Translations under genes and position numbers: made by a program
Notes under the pieces: model-generated
The model's input: only the letters and a program-made list of their open reading frames with translations
What the model was told of the DNA's origin: nothing
Database searches by the model: none
From: Utricularia gibba
Taxonomy: Eukaryota; Streptophyta; Magnoliopsida; Lamiales; Lentibulariaceae
DNA length: 64,000 nucleotides
Direction: 5' to 3'
Assembly: GCA_002189035.1 (NCBI GenBank)
Contig: NEEC01000002.1
Span: 3,743,001-3,807,000, forward strand
In this document: positions 1 to 11,665 of the stretch, piece by piece
Numbering within the stretch: position 1 is the stretch's first letter
How the letters are laid out: each line of letters opens with the position of its first letter

Positions 1-40
1 GGATGCACTGTCCTAGCTAGTTTAAGAGTATCTCTCATAC

Positions 41-1733
41 CATGCACACCATCAGATCTGACATGCCACTCGCGATAGAATTTGCACATATCACAGATGA
101 TCTGCGCGTGCCGGCCTTTGGACTTTCTCAGCTCTTCCAGGTGTGCGTCTGATGGAAAAGATGCTCAGATATGCAGCAAAAAATATGAAATGTGCAAACC
201 TTCTAACCTGTCAACTTGACTTGAGTTGTGATGTTAACACCAACGACACAGATATCTGCCCCACAGGTGAACACGATATCTGCAGCTTCAGGATCCCCAT
301 AGATCTGTCACCATTTAGCAAACAAAGCATCAATAAGAGTTGACACCACTCCAGGTCACACGCAGAGTTCATACATTCGCTTCAGCGGCAGGATTAACGT
401 TTCCCAGGGAAAAAAAAGCCCCACCAAGTACGACCACCCTCTTCACCTTTTTTGAAAAAGATGAGTCTCTCTTGATAGCCTATGTGCAGAAGAAGAAGAA
501 ATTTAAGGGTGACACAGGATAAACGAGGCTGCATGCAAGGGGTATCAAATGAAAAACTCACAAGAGCAAGGTTGGTTAGAGGTCCTAATGCAAGTATAGA
601 TACTTCACCAGGATATTCACAAACTTTTTCTACCAAAAATTCAGATGCAGATTTTTCTGATTTCTTTGCCTTGGGTGAGGGAATGGGTATTTCTCCCAAT
701 CCATTTTTACCATGGACAAAGTCTGCAACACGTGGTTCTCCTCCCTGGCCAGAGATTTGAAGTACATAATGCGATACAACTGAAAAAATGATTTTCTTGG
801 TAATCTCCAACTCTCAACAAAATGCCTCGGTAAGCCCATTCGAAAAAAACAGGAAGGGAGGAAGCAACTAACAGTGATTCGCGAAATCAGGGCTGAAAAA
901 TGGAATCATCCTTTTACCTTTAAAGGTTGATGACTGCCTTCAGCCACGGGAACATCAGGAAACCCAGCAATCTCACTCTATCCTTTTGCATGACAAGGCT
1001 ACTTGATCAAGAACATGTACAAAAACAAGAAAGCTGCGTTCTAGGATGATGGAATTGTGGAGTACCACAAAAAACATACCAGAATCAATGAATTCCGAGT
1101 AGCATCTCTTGTGGACACATTACCAAATATCGTTGTCAATCCTAATATTTCAATATCCGGAGATTGGAAAGCCATGAATATAGCCATGCTATCATCTGCA
1201 TTTAATAGAACCACCAATGCTTTCATCAAATCTTCGAAAACCAAATATATGGACAAAAGGTGCCCAGTACACCTTATGAATGAAATCTCGTTAAACATAT
1301 CACAAAAAGTATTACTGCCTACAGGTAAAAAGACATCAGAAACATGCCCCTCAAATTCCGAGTGACCGGCCACACAAACAAAAGCATAAGCTCCGGTTCC
1401 CAAAACTGATTTCCCAAGAAGCAGCGCAGAATCAACTCTAAGATCTAAGAATCTTAAAAAATAAATTACATTCCAAAATCACATCCACCCCGAATCATTA
1501 AAGTACTTTCAGCACACATATACTCCAATCACAACCCCCTGGCCTTCAATCACCAACTAATGGATAGCATTTAGCACCCAGAGTGTAAAGTAAGTAGCCA
1601 AGCCAACACTAGAAAAGCCAAACAATTGAAGAAAATAAATTACTGGGTTCGATTTCTTCCTACCAATTCCAGGATCTGTATCAATGATAATCTTCTCGCG
1701 CTTCATGAACCCATCTCCAAGAAGAGTTGACAT
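41..1733 (-). CDS. URH1: Uridine nucleosidase (nucleoside hydrolase, URH1 type), 5' seven exons, 3' end outside window
   Basis: Exons on the minus strand, in gene order: 1733-1664, 1195-1080, 977-918, 744-562, 479-375, 304-208 and 148-41. All junctions are GT-AG and every phase joins in frame. The N-terminus carries the Asp-rich calcium and ribose site (IIIDTDPGIDDSM, split by intron 1). It is followed by FGNVSTRDATRN, RVADFVHGKNGLG, EYPGEVSILALGPLTNLAL, LGGAFFSLGNVNPAAEAN, YGDPEAAD and MCKFYREWHV, all in the order known for plant uridine ribohydrolase 1. Family knowledge: this cytosolic enzyme hydrolyses uridine (and related nucleosides) to base and ribose in pyrimidine and purine salvage. 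I chose the ATG at 1733 because it opens the short first exon before KREKIIIDTDPG; an in-frame ATG at 1706 is an alternative start. No stop or frameshift was seen in the exons. The last exon or exons, expected to begin near LHDPVSF, lie beyond base 1. Confidence 0.93.
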
Positions 1734-1933
1734 ATCCGCTTCGCTTTTTCCTCCAATCCCAAGTTAACCCAGCAAAATTCGGAGTTGGGAGCTGGGTTCC
1801 TGAAACAAGGCAGCCACCTTTTCCGGTTGTTATTCTGAATTGGCGTGAGAAGAGACAAAATGACGCTGCGAGCACAAGTTCCACACCAACTCAAACGCTA
1901 CAGACATGGGACTCCAATACAAACACGTAACCA

Positions 1934-3150
1934 GTGTCGGAGCTACATCAACAATTAAGGCATTAAATTTAATAAAATGTATCACAACTTGTCACACATT
2001 CTAAGAGATTATTTCAAGATAGGGCTAATGTGGTAGAGGAGAAACCCAGCATCAAAGAGGAAAACCCTTAAACCCAACTTAAGTGGAAAATTCTAAACAA
2101 AAAATGGTGGGTACTATGTTTGTGGCAAAGTTGACCACTATGCACTTCAATGCCATGAAAGGGCAACATTGGATGAAGAGGAAAAAATGGTTTCTAACAA
2201 AGCCAATTTTGTACAAGGGCAAGAAGACATGATTGTGGTCATGATCTATGAAATAAAATTGATGTAGAAAATGTCAAATAAGTTTTGGCTAATTGATTTT
2301 AGAGCAACAAAGTACATTTGTGTGAAACGAGAATCGTTTAGAGAATATTTTCTAATGCAAAGTTGTAATATGATTCCGAAAAGATAACTCACTTAGAGAG
2401 GTGCATCATGTGTCTAACATGTGAGCCAACTTCATCTTGGTTGTCTCCTTGATGAAATTAGAATGAGAGTGCCCCTTGTACTCATTTCCATTACAAAAGA
2501 AATTTCTTCCTCAATTTACTTTGTGGATTCCTATGAGCTTTAACATGCAAAACTTGATCATGTAAACAAATCTTATTTAAAAAAATGACCAATATTAGCA
2601 TATTCGAAGATATTTTGATGACATTCAAAAATGTCATGTTTGTGTGGAATCGAAATTAATCAAGAAGATTTGATAGGATTATGTAAGTGCATAGAAACTA
2701 TTAAAGTGATAAATAAAATTATTTCTATACGAAATTGAATGTTTATATTATCTAAAAACAATGATTCAAAAAAAATGAAAACAAAAAAAAAAACTAATTT
2801 TATATCAATATAGAAAATGATTTGGATCTAGTTTACATCTTATTAAAACTTGACTATATATGTATGTAATCTTTAAATACTGACCTAATTGCATAAATTA
2901 TGAGAATGCTATTCTAAATTAGTACTATTCGATAACTATTGTAATATTGTATCTCGTTTAATGAGATTATAAAATCAATCATTTCATCATATTCATTTCA
3001 ATTTTTGTGATAACCCATGTTTTTCCTAGATTCAATCATGACATCTATATCTCATACCCTTGCAGACAAATTAGGCATGATTTGTCTTACCAATAATATC
3101 CGATTGAACCCTTCTACTTAAGATGTTTCAGGTAAATGTGAGATTTTTCC
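1934..3150. other. A+T-rich intergenic DNA upstream of the URH1-type gene
   Basis: No intact gene was seen. The first few hundred bases upstream of the gene start probably include its promoter. The only recognisable content is a decayed copia-like zinc-knuckle patch near 2100-2350. The rest is A+T-rich and ends at the ACACT target duplication (3151-3155) of solo LTR F. Confidence 0.6.
2100..2350 (+). pseudogene. Ty1/copia gag zinc knuckle and protease-start remnant
   Basis: One frame reads GGYYVCGKVDHYALQCHE, which fits a CX2CX4HX4C retroviral zinc knuckle whose first Cys is now Tyr. About 50 codons later it reads LIDFRATKYIC, resembling the copia protease active site (usually DSGATxH) with Ser and Gly lost. 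An in-frame stop lies between them. Spacing and order fit Ty1/copia gag-pol. No flanking LTRs were found, so this is an isolated old relic. Confidence 0.55.
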
Positions 3151-3476
3151 ACACTTGATAACACACAAATTTTCATGTTTTAGGATATGAAAAATCATAA
3201 ATTTTTAATAATGTTTAAGTGTTAATTTTATAGTTTTAAGTATTTTTATTTGATTAGCGAAAATGTGATTTTTGGTGTGATTGGCTGCACGGGGCAATGA
3301 GTACATCGTCACGGCAGCAGTCTGCAAGTCAGAGCCAGGAGCAGCAGATTTGTCAGAGAATGTACTTGCCTTGGGTAGAGTGAGGTGAGAAAAAGATGAG
3401 GAGGAGAGAGAATTGCAAGGGGACAGCGCGTTTTTCAGCATACACATGGGGGGATGTTTCCCTCCAAGATTCAACA

Positions 3477-3481
3477 ACCTC
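3477..3481. repeat. Target site duplication of element B, left copy
   Basis: ACCTC directly precedes the TGTTAA start of B and is repeated exactly at 22586-22590. Confidence 0.93.
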
Positions 3482-3826
3482 TGTTAAATGTCATTTTCTT
3501 ACTATTTCTTAGGTTGTTTTTATGTCTAATTGTGATTAGAAGTGTCTAATTAGGGGTCTATAATATGAGATTTAGGTTTTTGTCTAGTTTAGGGTAATTA
3601 TCCTAAATCTTGTATTTTATGTAATAATTTTACTAATTTTGATTGAGTTTTTCTAGAGGTGCACACGTGGCAGTAAGTGAGAGAAAGAGAGCATCAGATG
3701 GCGATAAATTGGATCTTCCCGAGCTGACATTCCCTTGATTTCCGGAAGACTTCAGACGTCTAATCATGAGCCTTGATGTGCGGAACACGAGAGTCTCTGA
3801 CAGGCGGCATCATTAGCGTACCAGTG
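3482..3826 (+). repeat. Element B 5' LTR, first part
   Basis: It aligns base for base with 21241-21589 of the 3' LTR and then breaks at the insertion site of element A. The LTR resumes at 13707 (ttagatgttgcttgc). Confidence 0.92.
3822..3826. repeat. Target site duplication of element A, left copy
   Basis: CAGTG before the TGTTACG terminus is repeated exactly at 13702-13706 after the other terminus. The intact B 3' LTR (21585 onward) shows the empty site with one CAGTG. Confidence 0.95.
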
Positions 3827-4292
3827 TGTTACGTGTAAAATTGGTGTCCGATGTGAGGCTGATTTAAGGTGAAAGGTGCGATCGGGAATGTCGCACTTAG
3901 TTGGTTTTTCACGGTTGGTCCAATTGAATAAAATTGAGCAAAGATTTTTACGTGGAAACCGCCGGAAAGCGGAAAAACCACGAGCTACCGGAGCTCGCAA
4001 GGAAAGGTTTTCACTCGACGGAGAAGGTGAAGAAGAGAATACAAGTTGAAGAATCATGACCGAATCCTGACATTTGCAAATGTCGGTTGCTTTCTGCATC
4101 TACTATATGATTTCACTTTTAGATATCGGCCATCTGTTATGCCGTAATTCGGTTGCTTTTCAGACTGCATTATACGGCTATACCTGTCAGATCTCTGATA
4201 GATATCGGTCTGTCGGTTGGCATTATCTCTGAGAGTCCCTTTTTGCAGCTTTTCAGAATCCGATTAACCTTGGCCGACTTTATCCCTCATCA
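3827..4292 (-). repeat. Element A 3' LTR (left copy, lacks TATA block)
   Basis: 466 bases; the termini on the minus strand are TGATGAG and GTAACA. Compared with the other LTR (511 bases) it lacks about 45 bases after tacaagttgaa. That block in the other copy contains the TATA box CTATAAATAG, so this LTR has lost its core promoter. Confidence 0.92.
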
Positions 4293-4308
4293 TTCAGCCC
4301 CTCTGATA
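4293..4308 (-). promoter_or_regulatory. Polypurine tract of element A
   Basis: On the minus strand ATCAGAGGGGCTGAA abuts the LTR start TGATGAG. Position and purine bias fit the plus-strand primer of reverse transcription. Confidence 0.7.
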
Positions 4309-5002
4309 CCGATTCTTGAGCTGCCGTTTCCCCGAATAAGCCACATGCCGTTCTATGCCACACGTCGGCTCATTGGCACGCCACGTTTTTTCCCACTCAT
4401 TCTGGGTACCTCAAATGTCACGACGCTTCATCTCCCAAACCTTTCCCGTATAAATAAGCGCCCTTCGCGTCCGTTCTTTCCTTTGCCCTCTTTGTTGTCT
4501 GCAAGAGTTTTGTGCCCTCTATGCTCCATCGCACTCGTCCGCCGCTCGATCGTCGCGATATCCGTCGGAAAACGCCAATTTTCCAGGTATCATTCGGTTC
4601 CTCATCTTTTCCGTTCGGTCTTCTGGAATTTTTTGACGGGTCCACCTTGTCATTCTAAGTCCTTCCCCTTCCTGACTGCTGCCTCGTTCTAGGGTTTTGG
4701 GCTTCTTTGAAAATGGGTAGGAGATCTAGTGAACTAAACATCCACTCCCTTCGCATTCGGTACTCGATCTCTGATGAGTACTAGCTTTCTCATGCTCGGG
4801 ATACTGAAATCCCTTGGGGGTAGGTGAGGACCCCCTACCTCTGTTCAGTCTCCCAATTCCGCTTGCCTATTTTGAAAGCGGTTTATGTTTCCCTCTTCAT
4901 CCTTTAATAGTCCGTTTTCTCTATACCTTTGCAATCCCGATTTACTGTCTCGCACCGAATTCCATATTCTGCTTTACTACTTTCCTTTTCTATTCGGCCG
5001 GT

Positions 5003-6960
5003 ATGGATCCGGCTATGACTTTGGTAGACTTCTGTCATCTCTTCAAGATAGCCGTTCGTAAAGCCAAGTCCCGATGGATGGCCGATCTCACTTTCAATTC
5101 CGCCGATTCGAGGATAACCCCAACTTCATTGTCAAAGCCCCTGATACCCACCACGATTGGTGGTCATCCTTTGTATGGGTAGCTCCCCCTTGGGGTTTTC
5201 GGTGGAATTTCCCAATCGATCCTCCGAGCCCATTCAGAGTTAAGCTCTTCGGCGCGTACCAATCTTCTTCCGAATCCCGTGAGGTCCTTTACGAGAGGCT
5301 TAGCCGAGGCTCAATCTGGTACGAGTCTCGTGCCTTGATGTTTTCGGGTGAATCCCTGAAAAGATCGGGTATTATCGGTCGTTCTCGAGATCCCCATTGG
5401 CCCGATATCATTTCTTTCGACAGCGCCGATTTGAGAAACTTTCCTCTCGGCCCCCTCTGTCATTTCCTCTTGTTTCGGCTTCATCCCCGATCCCCCCACA
5501 TGTTCAAACCGAGGCCCCAAGAAAAAGAAGAGGGTTAAAGCACTCGCGCAAAAACCCTCAAAGAGGCAAAGAGGTAGTTGGGCTCAGCTTTCCCGAGTTT
5601 CAGAATCGGCATTATGCCTTATTACTTTTCCTACTTCCGTTTTCAACTGAAGAGATGGCTCGAAGAAACTCCCTAGAGGATTCGGTGATGGCGCGGTTCT
5701 CTGCCGAGATGCAAAGGGCGCAGGAACCCGAGGTGCCCTCCCTACACAGGTCTGTCTTCTATCTAACAGTTACCGTGAATTCCCGTTTATAATCTTTTTC
5801 GGTTTTTCTTTCAGATTGATACATCTGGAGCTCAGCCGGACTCCATCGATCTCTCCTCGGGGGGGATCCAGTAGTAGAAGTCTCTGAGACTCGGGAGTTG
5901 ACTCCCCATCCTTCAGACAGAAAAGGGAAAGAGAAAATTCCCCCATCACCCGACCTCAGTGATGCTCCAATACTTGATGCGAGATTCTTTTCGGCTAGAG
6001 CTTCGACATCGGCTCCCCAGTTGAGATACAGAGGGATTCTACCCTTGTGGAAGTAAGGGATAACACGATGCTCCCCCAACCTTCAGTTTCAGCTGAACTA
6101 AGGAGAATCCTGGATGGAGCTATGCCTAGTACCTCGGATCTTCGACCGGAAACGGTACTTGAAGGGATCTGGCAGGTACGTATCCCGTTTCCTCTTCTAA
6201 ATTCTAAGTAATCGGTCCTTGACTTGGAATATTCTTTCAGGCTCTGACTCTTGGGTGGGGAATGGTTAGAGAGATTGGTTCTCAATCGGAGGCAGTCTCT
6301 CGGCTTCAAGCCCAAGTTGTGGCTCAGAACGCCCAAATAAAGTTGTTGGAGGAGGAGGGGAGTTCGCTGAAGACCGTTTTAGGGAAACGCAGCCGCCACG
6401 AGGAGGAATTGCGGGATGTGATCGAGGAAATGGGAAAGGCGGTTGACGACGCTAAATCGGAGAGAGAGGGCTTCAAAGTCCGATTTGAAGAGGCAGAAGC
6501 GGAGTTAGAGCATGCCAGGGGCCGCATTTAAGCTCTGGAGGCCGAATTACTTGATCGACAAGCATCTCGGCAGGGTCTTTTGGATGACTTTGTCAACTCA
6601 GCCTGTTTTGTCGAACTCTCCGATATCTATGCAGGAGACTTAATCGGCTTACTTCTATACCGTCAGAGGCGACAATTCAGCCGGAATTTGGGCTTTCAAT
6701 CATGGATCCACGCTTCGACAGGATACTTAATCGGCTTACTTGTATGACGAAGGATGAGAACATGCTTGATGTTATTGCGGATACTTTCTAGGCCCCAGAG
6801 TTCGGGTTCGAAGCTGATCGAGAGCGGCTGATTGTGCTAATTCGGGCGAGGATAGGGTGAGAGAACGACGCCAAGTTAAGGGCCAGGATGGAGCGACATA
6901 CCGGTTCCTCTGCAAATCCTCCCATTAATCCCCATCTCCTCCAGCACTTTAGTGACTTTT
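5003..6960 (+). pseudogene. Antisense gene of Tat element A (extra ORF, intron-containing), broken
   Basis: It lies between pol and the 3' LTR but is read opposite to all other genes of A. From 5003 the frame starts MDPAMTLVDFCHLF, then moves by frameshift into one with HHDWWSSFVWVAPPWGF. A probable intron ends TTTTTCTTTCAG near 5815, and a second intron is 6176-6240 (CAG/GTACGT to TTTCAG/GC). After it comes a long coiled coil (6250-6600: heptads rich in Glu, Lys, Leu, Ala), then FVNSACF, MDPRFDRI and APEFGFEADRERL. A G-run (tcggggggga, near 5855) shifts frame and there are several stops. The same order occurs in element C at 51961-53126. Antisense extra ORFs after pol are known in Tat elements; their function is unknown. 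The N-terminal part resembles plant transposon-associated domains only loosely. Confidence 0.7.
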
Positions 6961-7780
6961 TTAACTTGGTGTATTTTCCCCCTGCTGTGGGGCTTCTCGA
7001 ACATTTTTGATATCCCGATTCGAGATTTCCTTCTGATTTGCTCCAATTTTTTGCGTATCATTTCAGCCTTTGATGATATCACATTTCGGGGGAAGCCCCG
7101 AGTTGATTTGTTATGTCTATCACGTGTTTAGGCTTGGAAAGTTCGCCTATGCTTTTGTGATCCAGGGGTGGGTGTCTTTTCGCCAGCCCTTTGGTTGGGC
7201 TTTTTGATTTTTGTTTGCCTTAGTATTTCTTCATGCATGCTGAACCGCTACTAAGGAAGTAGGTCGGAACCCCTCATGGGTTGAGTGACTTCCCCAATCC
7301 GGAAGGGCCCTCTTCTGGCCGAACCCCATTGTTTTGAACATGGGTGGATTTGCTTTGGGTGCACTTGTCGTCTCGAGATTTCGACAATAAAGTCAATACT
7401 TAAGGGCTTTTCGGATTTGCTTTGGGTGCGGTTTACGGGAACCAGTGCCCGAATTATACTAGGGCTTATTCTTGCCACCGACTTATGCCTGGGTTTTGGG
7501 AGATCACATGTACATACATCGGGGGAGATCCCGAGTTGATTTGCCGTATCCCGCAGGGGGTGCTGATTTAGGGGATTTACTTGGGTTCGTGTTGCTTGGC
7601 CAGGGCTTGTAGTTTAGATCTTTCAGGTCTACCTGGGCTTACGCGACTCGACCAGGGCTTATGGTTTCGTTTACTCATCTCCACTCTGGAGGAATTTACA
7701 GGCGCTTGAGTGTTTTGAGGGAGAGAATACCAGATTCTGCGCAATCTGTGATGGAGATTGTCATTGAGCCAGTTAGGTAT
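6961..7780. other. Spacer between antisense gene and pol of element A
   Basis: No coding support on either strand. It has short direct repeats, for example cttttcggatttgctttgggtgc variants near 7345 and 7415, and ccagggctt words at 7600-7660. The corresponding spacer in C (53130-54010) shares wording such as tgggctttttgattttcgt. Confidence 0.55.
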
Positions 7781-7789
7781 AGAATTTCC

Positions 7790-8905
7790 TTAGGTGTGAC
7801 ACATTTCACGACCTTGAGAATTCCATGCCGTCTAATTGTTCTAGACGATACGCTCCTTTTACGATTACCCTTGAAATCTGATAAGGGCCTTCCCACTTGC
7901 GATCTAATTTTCCAACATGTCTCTGTGATTGAATGTTTCGGAGCACCAAATCTCCCTCAGAGAATTCTCTTGGAGACACCAACTTGTTATATCGCTTCTC
8001 CGTTCTTCTTTGATGAGCCCCTAGTTGGCTATAGACATTTTGCCGTTTTTCTTCCAACAGCTCCAACTCCAACTTTCGCAGGTTGGCATTCTCTTCTTCA
8101 TTGTAATGCTCTACCCGATAGCTTTTCAGGGTTAGTTCGATAGGGCATATGGCTTCCGAACCGTAAACCAATAAGAATGGGGATTATTCCGTGGTGGTTC
8201 GAGGGGTGGTGCAATATGACCATAGCACTTCATCCAAGGGATCTGCCCATGACCCTAAAAAATCTTCAAGCTTAGTCTTCATACCTAACCTAAGCATTCG
8301 ATTCGTTACCTCTGTGAGACCATTGCTCTGCGGGTGATACACCAAGGTGAAGTTGTGCTTGACCGTATATTTATCCAGGAATGCCTCCATTTTTCCTCCA
8401 GCGAATTGGGTTCCATTATCGGTCACTAGTTCTTGAGGGATCCCGAACCAGATGAAGATATTTCTCCATAGAAATCGAATAACGATTTCCTCTGATATTT
8501 TTGCCACGGCTTCAGCCTCCACCCATTTGGAGAAATATTCGACCACCACGATGACAAATTTCCTTTGGCCTGAGGTTTGGGGGAACGGCCCCATAACATC
8601 CACTCCCATCGATCAAACGGGCACGAGAATGGAAGAGAAGTCAGGTTATGTACCGGCTTTCTCGGTGTACTCGCATGGTATTGGCATACTTTGCATTTCT
8701 TTACCATTTCGGTAATATCCCACTCTATAGTTGGCCAATAATACCCGGTTCTCAGGGCTTTCCTGCATAAGGATTGTATTCCGACGTGGCTGCCACATTT
8801 CCCTTCGTGTAGATCGGTTATGAGTTCTTGAGAATGCTTCGCCCCGATACATCTCAAGAGGGGTCCATCTAGGGATCTGCGATAGAGAATTCCATTTACC
8901 AATGT
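7790..8905 (-). pseudogene. Integrase of Tat element A, broken
   Basis: N-terminal zinc finger (8905-8640): HEGKCGSH then KCKVCQYH, the HHCC pattern. Core (8609-8184): Asp in MGVDVMGPFPQ, Asp in VTDNGTQF and Glu in QSNGLTEVTNR give the DDE triad. C-terminal part (8171-7800): SYRVEHYNEEENANLRKLEL and KLDRKWEGPYQIS, as in Tat integrases. Breaks: a frameshift near 8610-8640 joins finger and core in different frames, and GAA has become TAA just after RTTTE (about 8178). The triad itself is preserved, so the inactivation is by frame damage rather than loss of catalytic residues. Confidence 0.88.
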
Positions 8906-9189
8906 ATATCTCTTTGCTCTAATCTCTAACTGTCGGGCTTTGAATTTATCAGATGGTGTTTCTCCAATTCGTAGATATCGGACATAGGGCGATGCCCAAT
9001 CATGGAGATGGCTCAGCTGTGGTGAGATATCATTTCCTGGTTGCTGGGTAAGGTCACCAAAGGTTGATCCCGCAACCGAATCATCACACTTCCTTCCCTC
9101 ACCTCATGAAAACCTGTAGAAAATCAGGCAAGGCTATCCGCGGATCTGTTTTCCTCGCGCGCCAAGTGGAACAGAGTGAATTCCTTGAA

Positions 9190-9515
9190 GGTCTTTGCTA
9201 GCTCTTTTACTTGAATATGGTAAAGAGCCATGAGGGAGTCATGGGTTTCATATTCACCGAAAACTGTCCTTGCACAAGTTGCGAATTGGTGTAGACGTCA
9301 AGCTCCGCAACTCCTAGTTCCTTGGCAATTTTCACTCCTTCGATCAAGGCTTTATATTCGGCCACATTGTTGGAGGCTGGGAATAAAAATTTCACCGTGA
9401 TATAAATGTGTTCCCCATCCTAACTTCGGATGTCTATTCCTCCTCTAGCGCCGTTGTATGACGAGCCATCAACGTGCATGGCCCATCGGTCATTGGCTTC
9501 CACAAAACGATCTAT
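9190..9515 (-). pseudogene. Second (archaeal-type) RNase H of Tat element A
   Basis: The fold starts at AMHVDGSSYN (first Asp), continues through FPASNNVAEYKALIEG (Glu) and reaches DVYTNSQLVQGQ. In the family this last motif is normally YSDSQLV, so the catalytic Asp is Asn here. Element C keeps Asp at this place (AYTDLRLVQGQ). A stop near 9420 (IDIRS end) splits it. Family knowledge: this extra domain sits between the retroviral-type RNase H and integrase only in Tat elements. Confidence 0.8.
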
Positions 9516-10935
9516 AGGTCTGGTCATTTCGACCACAAAATCGGCAAGGGGTTGGGCCTTGATTGATGTTCTCGATTTAAACTCAATATCCATTGTACTC
9601 AATTCGACTGCCCATTTGTCAATCCTTCCGAAAATCTTTGGTCGAGATAGGATATTCTTCAGAGGATGATTCGTGAATATCACAATGTGCCGATCTTGAA
9701 AATATGACCTCAGTTTTGTGGCCGCCATCTTTAGAGCCAAGATGGATTTTTCTGTCATTGTATAACGGGTTTCGGTTGGTAACAGAACCTTGCTCACATA
9801 ATACACCGGCAAGTGTTTATCTGCCGAAATGGTTGTCAAGATCGCGTTGATTGCAACGGGCAATATAGACAGATATAGCCCTAAGGGCTCTCCTGCTTTC
9901 GGAGCCACAAGAAGTGGGGGGGTGAGACATATCCCTTGAGTTTCTCGAAGGCAATCTGGCAATCCCCATTCCATTCTAAAGCGTTTCCCTTTCGCAAGAC
10001 CTTGAAGAAGGATGCCGACTTATCAGCTGACCGAGATATGAAACGGCTAAGGGCAGCCAATTTACCCGTGAGGCTCTGGTACTCCTTGATTGTCCTTGGG
10101 GGTTGCATTTCTCATATTGCCTTAATCTTCTCGGAGTCAGCATCGATTACCCTCTCCGATATGTAATGTCCCAGGAATTTTCCGCTTCGCACCCCGAAGC
10201 AAAATTTTAGTGGGTTGACTTTTAACCCGTATGACCGGCACAGAGAGAAGCAAGAATCCAAATATGCTAAGTGGTCTTCTTCATTCATAGATTTTACGAT
10301 CATGTCGTCCACATATACCTCCATTGAGGTACCGATTTTAGAAGCGAATATTTTATTTACCAACCTTTCATAATTTGCGCCAGCATTCTTTAAACCGGAA
10401 GGCATTGCCACGTAGTAGTAAACGCCATCCTTGGTGTAGAAGGTCATTTTCGGTTGGTCTCTCTTGGCAATGAAAATTTGATGGTATCCCGAATAGGCAT
10501 CCATGGTGCTCAGGAATCGGGATCCGGCAATGGTGTCCACTAGCTTGTCAATCTTCGGCAAAGGATAAGGGTCCCTTTTGCAGCAGGCATTGAGGTCGGT
10601 GAAGTCAATGCACATCCTCCATTTTCCCCCGGGCTTTGGGACGACGACTGGGTTAGCTACCCACTCGGAGTATTGGATCTCCTTCACATAACCAGCTTCC
10701 AAGAGCTCCCTTGTTTTTTCCTTGATAATTCAGCACTTTTCCTCAGAGAAATGCCGTTGCTTCTGCCGAACCGGTTTTGCCCCCGGGTAGGTATCAATGT
10801 GGTGCTCGGCAACGGATCGATCAATGCCTACAAAGTCTGCAGCAGTTTAGGCAAAGATATTGCCGTTCCTCATCAAAAGTTCAACTAACCTCTTCTCAAA
10901 TTCCGTGTCCAGACTGGCACCAATGCGGGTGGCTT
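9516..10935 (-). pseudogene. Reverse transcriptase and RNase H of Tat element A
   Basis: RT: YSEWVANPVVVPKPGGKWRM, DFTDLNACCKRDPYPLPKID, STMDAYSGYHQI, then the catalytic VYVDDMIVKS (codons at 10304-10315) and GLKVNPLKFCFG, all in one 196-residue open block (10702-10112). Upstream sequence to 10935 holds the RT start with stops near 10855 and 10735. Downstream: tether KEYQSLTGKLAALSRFISRS, then the RNase H with YYVSKVLLPTETRYTMTEK and FTNHPLKNILSRP. The RT/RNase H joint is shifted between 9881 and 9974. The polymerase core is intact but cannot be read as one protein. Confidence 0.88.
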
Positions 10936-11665
10936 TCTACGGATCTTCTGGTACTAGTCGTACTGACTTGTGCCCTACCAGTTCCATTGCTTGTCTGAGG
11001 GGTTCTCGGGGCTCCTTTTCTACCATCATCACTCTCAGCTTTTTCGCGCAAGGATCTCGACAGGAAGATACATAACAGGACCGGGCGGTTGGTTGGTCGA
11101 TACCCATCGTGCAAATGCCCTTAGGTGTTGGGAATTTAATTTTCAAATACACAGTGGAGGGTAATATACCGAATTGGTTGATGCTAGATCGCTCGAGGAT
11201 GATGTTGTACGAGACCTCTGAATCTAGGATTAAGAATTCCAACCTCTCGGTTCAGTTCCGCCCTGCCGCTCCAAACATCACGGGCAGGGTTATTTTCCCG
11301 ATAGTTTGTACAGCCCGCTGGTCAAACGCGTACAATTCCATGCGCACATGGTGGATACTTCCCTCGTTAGATGACGCCAGTAACTCAGCTACTTCCTTCT
11401 TCATGATGTTGCACGAGGATCCTTGATCGATGAGAATCCTCCTTACTTTGGTGCTCCCGCATATTCCCGATACCACCAAGGGCTCATCTCTCGTGGCTGG
11501 GCCGATCAGGACGTCTCTGTCAGAGAAGCTAATCTCCTCCTTTTCCCAAGCGGCTTTCTCAATTGTACCATTCCCGATCTCGAAAATTTCTCCTCTTCTG
11601 GCTTCATCCAAATATCTCTTCCGTGCTTTTCTGGATACATCTATTTCGCTTCCTCCGAATATCAT
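10936..11665 (-). pseudogene. Aspartic protease region of Tat element A
   Basis: The active site is RRILIDQGSSCNIMKKE, the DxGSS form usual in Tat proteases (Asp is catalytic). The second block, EFLILDSEVSYNIILERSSINQFG, corresponds to the family's ILGRPxLN region, with Gly changed to Glu. The two blocks are in different frames, broken near 11245. The protease would release gag and pol from the polyprotein. Confidence 0.82.

Noticed and set aside
4153-4692. 179-codon plus-strand frame beginning in the left LTR of element A
   Set aside because: It spans the LTR end and noncoding leader, has no recognisable motif, and has no counterpart in element C.
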